This document shows positions 1 through 5,454 of a stretch of DNA of 5,454 nt, in pieces. A program made the translations under genes and the position numbers. The notes under the pieces are model-generated. The model made no database searches and had not been told where the DNA came from. It worked only from the letters and a program-made list of their open reading frames with translations. Position 1 is the first letter of the stretch. Every line of letters starts with the position of its first letter. The stretch comes from Gammaproteobacteria bacterium (GTDB lineage: Bacteria; Pseudomonadota; Gammaproteobacteria; SZUA-229), in contig JAJRTD010000196.1 of the NCBI GenBank assembly GCA_024278435.1, positions 1-5,454 of the forward strand, read 5' to 3'.

Positions 1-702
1 ACCAAGAACGCCATCATCGACCACTATGACAAAGCTTACGAACTTGAAACCGAGTTGGGCCTGCGTGACAAACAGGCGCTGCTGAAAGTGGTGCAGGACG
101 TGGTGCCGCCACACATCCACTGCGTTTTCATCCGCCAGTCGGAAGCGCTGGGTCTGGGCCATGCGGTATTGTGCGCCGAGCCGGCGGTTGGCAACGAGCC
201 GTTCGCCGTGCTGCTGCCCGATGACCTGATCTACAACAAGGGCGGTGCCAGCTGTATTCAGCAGATGGTCGATGTTTTCGAGGAAAAGCAGGGCAGTATC
301 ATCGGCACACAAACTGTGGCGATTACCGAGAGTGATAAATACGGCATGGTCGCCGGCCCCAAACTTGGCGACAGAATCTCACGTGTTGACGAGATCATCG
401 AAAAACCTGATCCCGCAGAAGCGCCTTCCGACCAGGCGGTGGTTGGCCGTTACATCCTGACACCGGCGATCATGGACAAGCTGAAAACCACCAAACGTGG
501 TGCGGGCAACGAGATCCAACTCACCGATGCTATCGCTGAGCTGCGCAAAACCGAAGAAATCTATGCTTACAGTTTTGAAGGTCGCCGTTATGACTGTGGT
601 AGTAAAATTGGTTATTTAGAAGCGAACGTTGAGATTGCGCTTCAGCATGATGAAATGGCGGATGATTTTAGAAGCTACCTCAAAAACCTGAATATCGACT
701 AA
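1..702 (+). CDS. galU: UTP-glucose-1-phosphate uridylyltransferase GalU, 5'-truncated by the window edge
   Basis: Makes UDP-glucose from UTP and glucose-1-phosphate in the cytoplasm, feeding LPS, capsule, trehalose and galactose metabolism. The reading frame is open from base 1, so the true start lies upstream; 233 residues are visible. Family motifs, numbered from the first visible residue: GLGHAVLC (51-58), LLPDD (71-75) with the metal/nucleotide-binding aspartate region, EKP (134-136), VGRYIL (148-153), GAGNEIQLTDAI (167-178) and DCGSKIGYLEA (198-208). From memory the first visible residue aligns near residue 63 of the ~300-residue E. coli GalU. About 60 residues are therefore missing, including the N-terminal glycine-rich nucleotide-binding loop. 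The TTG at 55 is an internal Leu codon, not a start. The C-terminus looks complete. The stop TAA (700-702) lies at the edge of an inserted repeat element, which leaves the coding sequence intact. Confidence 0.97.
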   Translation, partial: TKNAIIDHYDKAYELETELGLRDKQALLKVVQDVVPPHIHCVFIRQSEALGLGHAVLCAEPAVGNEPFAVLLPDDLIYNKGGASCIQQMVDVFEEKQGSIIGTQTVAITESDKYGMVAGPKLGDRISRVDEIIEKPDPAEAPSDQAVVGRYILTPAIMDKLKTTKRGAGNEIQLTDAIAELRKTEEIYAYSFEGRRYDCGSKIGYLEANVEIALQHDEMADDFRSYLKNLNID

Positions 703-703
703 A

Positions 704-862
704 GGAATCTCTGATCAATTCGTGAAATCGTATCTTGCAAGCTGAATCACCCATCTTCTGCGTTGTAAAACTTCGCAATAGCCAGCTCACGTGCGTTTCA
801 AGCCTTGAATCTGAATAATTCAAGCTTACAATCTACTTCATTCAAAATTAATCAGAGGTTTC
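704..862. mobile_element. MITE-like non-coding element with terminal inverted repeats
   Basis: The ends are imperfect inverted repeats: left GGAATCTCTGATCAATT (704-720) and right, read as reverse complement, GAAACCTCTGATTAATT (846-862), matching at 14 of 17 positions. Both ends are flanked by TAAA (700-703 and 863-866), which fits a 4 bp target duplication; the shared bases also allow CTAA or CTAAA as the duplication, shifting the ends by 1-2 bp. The palindromy continues inward: 735-747 mirrors 818-831 (TTGYAAGCT(T)GAAT). There is also an internal hairpin, TTGAAT (805-810) with ATTCAA (818-823), extended by AAGC (800-803) with GCTT (824-827) around a bulged C. No ORF is present. Small size, palindromy and target duplication fit a MITE mobilised in trans by a DDE transposase. 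An IS5-type parent would fit a 4 bp duplication of this kind, but that is a guess. Confidence 0.65.
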
Positions 863-956
863 TAAATATTTTAAAACGGTTTGTTTTCAGATTGATAATC
901 TGGCTCCAGTCAGCTGTCGGCAAATAGTTTTCTTTTTTTAACGGTGCCAGGGGTAG

Positions 957-1013
957 ATCAAAGAAAGGGCGACTGCTTTATGAAACAGTCGCTCTGCCAC
1001 CTTTTCTCTTGAT
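957..1013. other. Strong nested hairpin in the galU-lipoprotein gap
   Basis: The inner stem GCGACTG (969-975) pairs perfectly with CAGTCGC (986-992) and is extended inward by TTT (977-979) with AAA (983-985) past a bulged C976. An outer stem can form between 957-968 and 1000-1013: ATCAA with TTGAT, then AGAAAGG with CCTTTTCT, with single-base bulges. Bases 993-999 are left as an internal bulge. On the + strand no T-tract follows directly; on the minus strand the stem runs into CCTTTCTTT. It may act as an imperfect terminator for galU read-through, be an RNA structure in the leader of the downstream operon, or be a remnant of another inverted-repeat element. The pairing is seen; the role is not known. 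Confidence 0.5.
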
Positions 1014-1215
1014 ATCAGTCAACTTATAAGAAAGTAGCAACTGCTATTGTATTTTCAAGGGTAGCGGTGCGCTGACGCTTGTTGTTTTATCGTTTCTAAG
1101 CGAGTCGTAGTTGCTGGCGTGTGGTTTGCGGGCAGATGACTGAGAAAACATGATGAATGATTTTCATTTTCAGCCTGCTGTTTGGCAAAGATGTGGTTGT
1201 GAGTGAAGGCTATAT

Positions 1216-1220
1216 GGAGG
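1216..1220 (+). promoter_or_regulatory. Shine-Dalgarno site deciding the lipoprotein start
   Basis: GGAGG, within TGGAGGTG, lies 9 nt before ATG 1230. This selects ATG 1230 over the in-frame GTG at 1203, which lacks an upstream SD and would put Lys-Arg and two cysteines ahead of an otherwise standard lipoprotein signal peptide. Confidence 0.85.
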
Positions 1221-1229
1221 TGTTGCATC

Positions 1230-3425
1230 ATGTTAATAAGCAGATCGTTTGCGGCGGTACTACTTTCTACGACGTTATTGTTATCTTCCTGTTTTCACAG
1301 TCACAGCAATGACGGTTCACCGAATAACTTAACTGCCGAATCAGTTCAAATCGTAACGCCGGATCCGCGAATCGCCTACCCGCTTAAGGTGCTGGTATCG
1401 ATAACAGCCAGGCAGGCCGTGGACAATGTGAGCGTATCTTTGTTCGCCATCGACAGGAGTGATGATCCAGAGGTAGAAGTAAGGCAGATACCACTGGGTA
1501 CGGAAACAATAGAGCATGTAGAAAGCGGGGCAGGTTCATATGAGTTGAATGTCAGCATCCCGTCCAGCGTCGAATTTCCGGGACCTTATTATATTGCTGT
1601 AGTGGTCGACCCGGTAGAGCAGATTGTCGAGTACGATGAAGAAGACAATACCAGCACGACCGAGGTTGATCTGACCGCAGCCAATGCACCGAATATCCTG
1701 TTGGCCAATGTGGCACTGGATCGTGCAGCGCTGATTATCAATACCGATGAATATCTCGACCAGGTAGGCGCCGGCAATGTATACAACGCCGATGCCGGTG
1801 GCACCATTACCGTTGGTGCCGAGGGGTTGGGCGTAGGTGAGACGGTTGATATTGAAGCTTTTGCCAGTTTGCATATCATACGTACTCATAACGGCACCTC
1901 GTATAATGTGCCGCTGTACCTGTGGAACACTGCACGGCAGCGCTACATCAATGCCTATGGTATCGATCCCGATACTGGTATACAGGGTGAAGTTGAGTGG
2001 TTGCCGATGGGTACGTTCACGCCGCAACTGGCCAGAATTATTGGTGAAGAAGCAGAACTGGACGACGTTACACGTAATTCCGAACATATGGACTTCTATT
2101 TTCCCGGCAGGCTGGGCTTTGAGCTGGAACAGGCGCTGCGTTATCCGCCATGTGTTGGTGTCTGCGGGCCGCCACCTTCAGGTCTTCCCACCGTACCACC
2201 ACCTGATCTGCCTCAAAGTGCGATTGACGAGCTGCGAGCCTTCCTTGTGGGTTTGCCGTTCAGTGGAGTGCGTGGTGATGAAAGCGTCAGTCTGGCAGCA
2301 CTGTATTTTACGGTGTGTGTAAAGATTCGTCCGACAGATCCGATGGTCAGCGATAGTATCGCAGCGGATAACAAAGTTTGCCCGGCAATTGATATCTTCC
2401 TGCCGCCGTTGCCTCCAGGCACCACCTCATACGATATTGGCAGCTACGTTCCACAGCGCGATACCCCGTCTGAAACACTGGCTTCGGGTGATGGATTTAT
2501 CACAAAAAACAACAACAAACATTTTGCATTCAAAATTGACTTTGGTGCTGGTGCCACCGCCGATAACAGGGGGTATATCGAAGAAGTCACTGCCGGCATT
2601 CCCGTCAAGATATTCGGTGCTGGATTTGATTTTCTGCGTATCACAGGACGTGCGCAGCTGGTGCCCGATTACTTCGGCAAACCTGCTTCGGAGCAATCAG
2701 GGTTTTCCTATGAAATTCGCTTCATGAATCAGGTAATCGATTCCTTACCGCCTACCACGCTTTCTGTAACCATAGCCACGGAACCACTATATTCGAAAGA
2801 AGTTGAAAAAGAGAAGAAGTTTTTCATTGGCCCGGTACCGATGATCGCCGGTGGTTCCATCGGTGGCAGTTTTGGCATTGAATATACTTTCGGCTACGGT
2901 AGTGATGATCCGTCGTTGTTTGGTAGTGGCGCTTCGGCAAATCCTGTTATCTCATTGGGCAGTTCCATCGGTCCGTCCGCCAGTCTTGAAGCTGGTTTGT
3001 TTGCCGGTGTTGGCACCGAGGTATTCACTGTCGGTGTGGAAGGCGTGGTGGCGTTGCTTGATGAAAAGATCGTGTATTTCATCGGCACCGAGATCGAAGT
3101 GATTGATGATGGTTTCTCCAATGTTACTGGTGATGTGGAATTCATCATTGCTCAGTTGCAAAAACTGAGCAATATTTTTACCGGGCCGGTGGGCAGCCTG
3201 AATTTGTTTGCCAGGTATACGGTGCCTAAAGTAGCGACCTGTAAGTGGAAATTTATCAAGGTCAAGTGCATCAGGCTGGGAACGATCAAGGTGAGCAAAA
3301 GCATTTACGCGACGCCGGCGTTATTCCGCCGTGAAGACATCCTGTTCGAAGATCCGTTTGCCGAGCTTGATGTGGTAATCGTCAATGGTAAGCCGCCGGC
3401 TTATTTTGTAGCCGCATCTGAATGA
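1230..3425 (+). CDS. Predicted outer-membrane lipoprotein with CARDB-like domain and glycine-rich beta domain
   Basis: Protein of 731 residues with no close family that I recognise. Start ATG 1230 has a good SD and gives a classical lipoprotein signal: Arg5, hydrophobic 7-17, lipobox LSSC with lipidated Cys21. Position +2 is Phe, not Asp, so Lol sorting to the outer membrane is expected. Residues ~35-145 look like a CARDB/Ig-fold domain, ending in the typical V-E-x-D-E-x-D-N-T motif (IVEYDEEDNTST, ~132-143). A proline-rich linker with a CxxxC pair lies at ~306-328 (Cys308, Cys312), with two further cysteines at 363 and 384. Residues ~531-611 are glycine-rich alternating beta strands opening with GPVP (IGPVPMIAGGSIGG). 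Cys671 and Cys680 near the C-terminus could form a disulfide, fitting a periplasmic or surface site. It overlaps the next gene by 4 bp (ATGA), so the two products probably act together. The exact function is unknown; a binding or scaffold role is inference. Confidence 0.9.
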   Translation: MLISRSFAAVLLSTTLLLSSCFHSHSNDGSPNNLTAESVQIVTPDPRIAYPLKVLVSITARQAVDNVSVSLFAIDRSDDPEVEVRQIPLGTETIEHVESGAGSYELNVSIPSSVEFPGPYYIAVVVDPVEQIVEYDEEDNTSTTEVDLTAANAPNILLANVALDRAALIINTDEYLDQVGAGNVYNADAGGTITVGAEGLGVGETVDIEAFASLHIIRTHNGTSYNVPLYLWNTARQRYINAYGIDPDTGIQGEVEWLPMGTFTPQLARIIGEEAELDDVTRNSEHMDFYFPGRLGFELEQALRYPPCVGVCGPPPSGLPTVPPPDLPQSAIDELRAFLVGLPFSGVRGDESVSLAALYFTVCVKIRPTDPMVSDSIAADNKVCPAIDIFLPPLPPGTTSYDIGSYVPQRDTPSETLASGDGFITKNNNKHFAFKIDFGAGATADNRGYIEEVTAGIPVKIFGAGFDFLRITGRAQLVPDYFGKPASEQSGFSYEIRFMNQVIDSLPPTTLSVTIATEPLYSKEVEKEKKFFIGPVPMIAGGSIGGSFGIEYTFGYGSDDPSLFGSGASANPVISLGSSIGPSASLEAGLFAGVGTEVFTVGVEGVVALLDEKIVYFIGTEIEVIDDGFSNVTGDVEFIIAQLQKLSNIFTGPVGSLNLFARYTVPKVATCKWKFIKVKCIRLGTIKVSKSIYATPALFRREDILFEDPFAELDVVIVNGKPPAYFVAASE
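3389..3403 (+). other. Small hairpin just before the operon overlap
   Basis: TAAGCC (3389-3394) and GGCTTA (3398-3403) form a perfect 6 bp stem with a 3 nt loop, followed by TTTTG. It lies inside the last codons of the lipoprotein gene, 18 nt before the start of the next gene. It could modulate coupling or cause slight attenuation, but a stem this short may be chance. Confidence 0.3.
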
Positions 3426-5245
3426 ACTGGCGATGGTTACTGCCGGCTGCGTTGGCAGTGGTTGTGGTAATACTGCTGGCAGAGTGGTATTCAGGTTTCG
3501 CGGATAAAGGTTTACCGCTTATAACACAAGCTGATGTCCCGGCAGACAGTGCGCCGCTTGCCATGCAATGGCGTTATGGTGTTGCGCAACGATACCGGGT
3601 GCTGTCTGAATCATCCATGCAAATGCAGGCAGCGGCACAAGGCTCTTCATCGATTTATGTGCAACTGCTGGCTCAGCTCGATACCCTGACACTGGAAACA
3701 GACAGCAACGAAGCTGTCGTCGGCATGCGTTTGTCTTCGGTTGAGCTGAAAATCAATAACACCATAGATGCAGCTACTAACCGTGCGCTCACTGTGCCGT
3801 TCAGAGTGCGTTTCGCGGCCAATGGTATGCCGCTAACATTTGCGTTTCCTGCCGAAGTGAATCCACAGAATCGCAGCATTCTGGAAAATCTGGTGCGTAC
3901 GTTCCAGGTCAGTCTGGACAGTGTCGATAACTGGATGGTGAATGAAAGCAACGGCTCAGGAACATACGAGGCGGTCTATAAACGTAACGGTCGGGGGCAG
4001 ATCGAAAAATCCAAACGCAAGTTTAATAGCACCGCTTCCGGCATGGTCAGCTGGTCAGAAATCAGTTCCAGCGAAAGTTTCAGTATTGAAGCCGACCGCA
4101 ACTGGATGACTGAAATGAATGTACAGGAAACCATGCGCTCTGACGATCAGGTTGGACCGGCGATGACGGTCAGCAATCATGCGACACTGAAACTACAGCC
4201 GGGAGTGCAGCTTGCACTCTCGCCGAACCTGTGGCGCTTCAATGCGGCAGCTGCTACAGACACCGTATTGACAGCCAGGCGGCCGGTACCGGATATCACG
4301 CCAGAAGAAGCGCGCAAGCAGATTATGGCAACCGTTCCTGAGCTGGATGCGGCGAAACAGGGAAGACTGGGGCTGATACACAAGCTGCGTGATTTGCTAC
4401 GCGTCGATGCTTCTCTGCCCACATTAATTTTGGACCTGCTGAAAACACAGGAGCTCAGCGACCGCACTCGCGCTGATCTGTACCTGGTGATGGAGCAGGC
4501 CGGTACCGAAAGTGCACAGGCGGCGCTGGTCGAAGTAGTTACTGATAACAGCTGGTCACTGAAAGACGGCATGCGCGCCATTGTTGCGATGGGCGGACTC
4601 AAGCAGCCTGGCATGGAAAGTGTTTCGGCACTGTGGGACATAACGCAGTACAGTTCAGGTGATGAGCGTCAGCGCATGGCAAATTCAGCGACCTTTGCAC
4701 TGGGCAGTATCGGCAACACCATGAACAAGGCCGATAACCCCGAGTACGCGACTTTGCGCTCTAGTTTGTTGGGTAATGCATTGGGCGGTGGTGATGTTAT
4801 CCAGCGCAGTAATTATATTACTGCGCTGGGAAATACGCATGACACTACGCTGGCGAACGAGGTGGTGATATTACTGGATGATAATGAGCCAGCAATACGT
4901 CGTGCCGCAGCCCTGTCGCTGGGTTCGCTGGGTACCGATCAGGTCGCTGACAGGCTGGTTTCACAGTACCGCACAGAAGACAACGGCTATGTGCGCGGTG
5001 CAATCGCCGAGTCATTACAGTCATGGACGAAACCCACCGCTTCTGCGATGGCGATGTTCCGGCAGACGGTGCGCACCGAGGCTGACGAAAGCACACGGTA
5101 CAACATCGCGATACTGCTCGGCAAGAACCTTGACAAATTCCCTGAGAATGAGTCTGTGCTCAGAGAAATCATGCGCAACGAGCCGTCGAAACGTATTCGT
5201 CAGAAAGTTGCCGAAGCACTCAGTACTCACCAATCCCAACCTTGA
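3422..5245 (+). CDS. Membrane-anchored or secreted protein with beta-rich N-terminal and HEAT-like helical domain; LLTP/vitellogenin-N-like architecture
   Basis: Protein of 607 residues. ATG 3422 overlaps the previous stop (ATGA) and has no SD of its own, so translation probably relies on coupling. Arg4 and the hydrophobic stretch 5-20 form a signal anchor or signal peptide (possible cut after GFA, ~27), placing the rest in the periplasm. Residues ~45-270 are beta-rich, with the segment W171-MVNESNGSGTYEAVY followed by a Lys-rich stretch (195-200). Residues ~295-605 are helical and HEAT-like: SLPTLILDLL (331-340), EQAGTESAQAALVEVV (358-373), SATFALGSIG (422-431), EPAIRRAAALSLGSLG (489-504) and YVRGAIAESLQSW (523-535). 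From memory this order and the motifs W-x-x-x-E-x-x-x-G-x-Y-x-x-x-Y and A-G-T-x-x-A resemble the N-terminal module of vitellogenin/MTP/apoB lipid transfer proteins, without their cysteines. A lipid-handling role with the adjacent lipoprotein is inference; a generic HEAT-repeat scaffold is the alternative. Confidence 0.9.
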   Translation: MNWRWLLPAALAVVVVILLAEWYSGFADKGLPLITQADVPADSAPLAMQWRYGVAQRYRVLSESSMQMQAAAQGSSSIYVQLLAQLDTLTLETDSNEAVVGMRLSSVELKINNTIDAATNRALTVPFRVRFAANGMPLTFAFPAEVNPQNRSILENLVRTFQVSLDSVDNWMVNESNGSGTYEAVYKRNGRGQIEKSKRKFNSTASGMVSWSEISSSESFSIEADRNWMTEMNVQETMRSDDQVGPAMTVSNHATLKLQPGVQLALSPNLWRFNAAAATDTVLTARRPVPDITPEEARKQIMATVPELDAAKQGRLGLIHKLRDLLRVDASLPTLILDLLKTQELSDRTRADLYLVMEQAGTESAQAALVEVVTDNSWSLKDGMRAIVAMGGLKQPGMESVSALWDITQYSSGDERQRMANSATFALGSIGNTMNKADNPEYATLRSSLLGNALGGGDVIQRSNYITALGNTHDTTLANEVVILLDDNEPAIRRAAALSLGSLGTDQVADRLVSQYRTEDNGYVRGAIAESLQSWTKPTASAMAMFRQTVRTEADESTRYNIAILLGKNLDKFPENESVLREIMRNEPSKRIRQKVAEALSTHQSQP

Positions 5246-5310
5246 AATACCTAAAGGACATCTGAATAAGTCATGAATCGCTTGCGGAAGGAGGTCGTAG
5301 AAATTGTATA

Positions 5311-5328
5311 GCCTGTTTTATAACAGGC
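5311..5328. other. Small hairpin before the terminator
   Basis: GCCTGTT (5311-5317) pairs perfectly with AACAGGC (5322-5328) around a TTAT loop. Neither strand has a T-tract directly after it, so it is not an intrinsic terminator by itself. It stands in tandem with the strong terminator 3 bp downstream and may protect the operon's 3' end. Confidence 0.5.
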
Positions 5329-5331
5329 AAT

Positions 5332-5361
5332 AAAAAAGCAGCACTAAAGTGCTGCTTTTTT
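5332..5361. terminator. Bidirectional rho-independent terminator
   Basis: Perfect inverted repeat AAAAAAGCAGCAC (5332-5344), loop TAAA, then GTGCTGCTTTTTT (5349-5361). The GC-rich stem GCAGCAC/GTGCTGC is followed by six T on either strand. On the + strand it ends the lipoprotein/HEAT-like operon, 86 bp after the stop codon at 5245; on the minus strand it ends the tRNA-Asn transcript, starting 5 bp past the CCA end. Confidence 0.93.
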
Positions 5362-5366
5362 GGGTA

Positions 5367-5442
5367 TGGCTCCTCGAGCTGGGCTCGAACCAGCGACAAA
5401 CGGATTAACAGTCCGTTGCTCTACCAACTGAGCTATCGAGGA
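5367..5442 (-). tRNA. tRNA-Asn, anticodon GTT
   Basis: Complete 76 nt cloverleaf on the minus strand. The acceptor stem TCCTCGA/TCGAGGA is perfect over 7 bp; D stem GCTC/GAGC; anticodon stem ACGGA/TCCGT with loop CTGTTAA (anticodon GTT, at 5407-5409 on the + strand); 5 nt variable loop; T stem GCTGG/CCAGC with loop TTCGAGC; discriminator G; and an encoded CCA (5367-5369). It reads AAC/AAU codons and differs little from the E. coli tRNA-Asn as I remember it. Transcription runs leftward into the shared terminator; its promoter lies beyond the right window edge or in the last 12 bp. No integration scar or duplicated 3' end is seen next to it. Confidence 0.98.
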
Positions 5443-5454
5443 ATAGTTCCGGGA

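Larger units (their letters stand above)
867..1229. other. Intergenic region upstream of the two-gene operon
   Basis: About 360 bp with no supported gene. Contents from left to right: a weak 6 bp hairpin (888-902), a T-rich run (928-939) with no strong stem directly before it, a strong nested hairpin (957-1013, listed separately), an AT-rich palindrome (1153-1171), and the Shine-Dalgarno site of the next gene. The promoter of the lipoprotein operon should lie here, because galU is separated from it by the inserted element and by this hairpin. I found no -35/-10 pair with good spacing and so do not call one. Two very short ATG frames (980-1012, 10 codons; 1150-1206, 18 codons) have no convincing ribosome binding site. 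Confidence 0.6.

Noticed and set aside
888..939. Possible galU terminator: 6 bp hairpin (888-902) and T-rich run (928-939)
   Set aside because: The T-run is about 25 nt away from the stem, and the sequence directly before it forms no stable stem.
980..1012. 10-codon ATG frame inside the nested hairpin
   Set aside because: The start lies in the hairpin loop and the frame is too short; the AAAGGG upstream is part of the stem and could be chance.
1150..1206. 18-codon ATG frame ending just before the lipoprotein gene
   Set aside because: No convincing ribosome binding site and no recognisable peptide features; too short to support as a leader peptide.
1203..1229. In-frame GTG start upstream of the lipoprotein ATG
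   Set aside because: No SD is placed for GTG 1203, while ATG 1230 has GGAGG at 9 nt and gives a standard lipoprotein signal peptide.
1536..2087. Long minus-strand open frame of ~180 codons inside the lipoprotein gene
   Set aside because: Shadow of the real gene: no SD, no domain pattern, and the + strand frame has a signal peptide and CARDB-like motif.
4177..4641. Minus-strand open frame of ~150 codons inside the HEAT-like gene
   Set aside because: Serine/arginine-rich shadow composition and no start signals; the + strand frame has clear helical repeats.
5273..5311. 12-codon ATG frame after the second operon gene
   Set aside because: The AAGGA upstream is spaced too far (~14 nt) and the frame runs into the hairpin before the terminator; a chance frame is likelier.
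5367..5454. tRNA-Asn as an integration site for a mobile element
   Set aside because: The tRNA is intact, and no integrase gene or duplicated tRNA 3' end is visible in the window.

Overview
The window looks like chromosomal DNA from a gram-negative bacterium, most likely a gammaproteobacterium. The evidence is a typical proteobacterial GalU, a tRNA-Asn close to the E. coli form with an encoded CCA, a lipobox lipoprotein with a Shine-Dalgarno site, and a short inverted-repeat element. I cannot name a genus. There is no phage, plasmid, CRISPR or transposase gene here.

Left part (1-702): the 3' three-quarters of galU (UTP-glucose-1-phosphate uridylyltransferase), cut by the window edge. A ~159 bp non-coding element with imperfect 17 bp terminal inverted repeats (704-862) sits directly at the galU stop codon. 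It is flanked by a TAAA duplication, and the left copy contains most of the stop codon. I read it as a MITE-like insertion. From 867 to 1229 lies a further ~360 bp without a convincing gene. It holds one strong nested hairpin (957-1013) and, near its end, a loosely Fur-box-like AT-rich palindrome.

Centre (1230-5245): two genes on the + strand overlapping by 4 bp (ATGA), so almost certainly one translationally coupled operon. The first encodes a 731-residue lipoprotein: lipobox Cys21, a CARDB-like Ig-fold region, a proline-rich linker with a Cys pair, and a glycine-rich beta-strand region. The second encodes a 607-residue protein with one N-terminal membrane segment, a beta-rich region of about 220 residues and a C-terminal alpha-helical HEAT-like repeat region. 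From memory, its domain order and several motifs resemble the N-terminal module of the eukaryotic large lipid transfer proteins (vitellogenin, MTP, apolipoprotein B). If that holds, the pair would be a bacterial envelope lipid-handling or lipoprotein-like system. This is the most interesting point of the window, and it is inference until profile or structure comparison is done.

Right part (5246-5454): a small hairpin, a strong bidirectional rho-independent terminator (5332-5361), and a complete tRNA-Asn(GTT) on the minus strand (5367-5442). The terminator closes both the two-gene operon and the convergent tRNA transcript.
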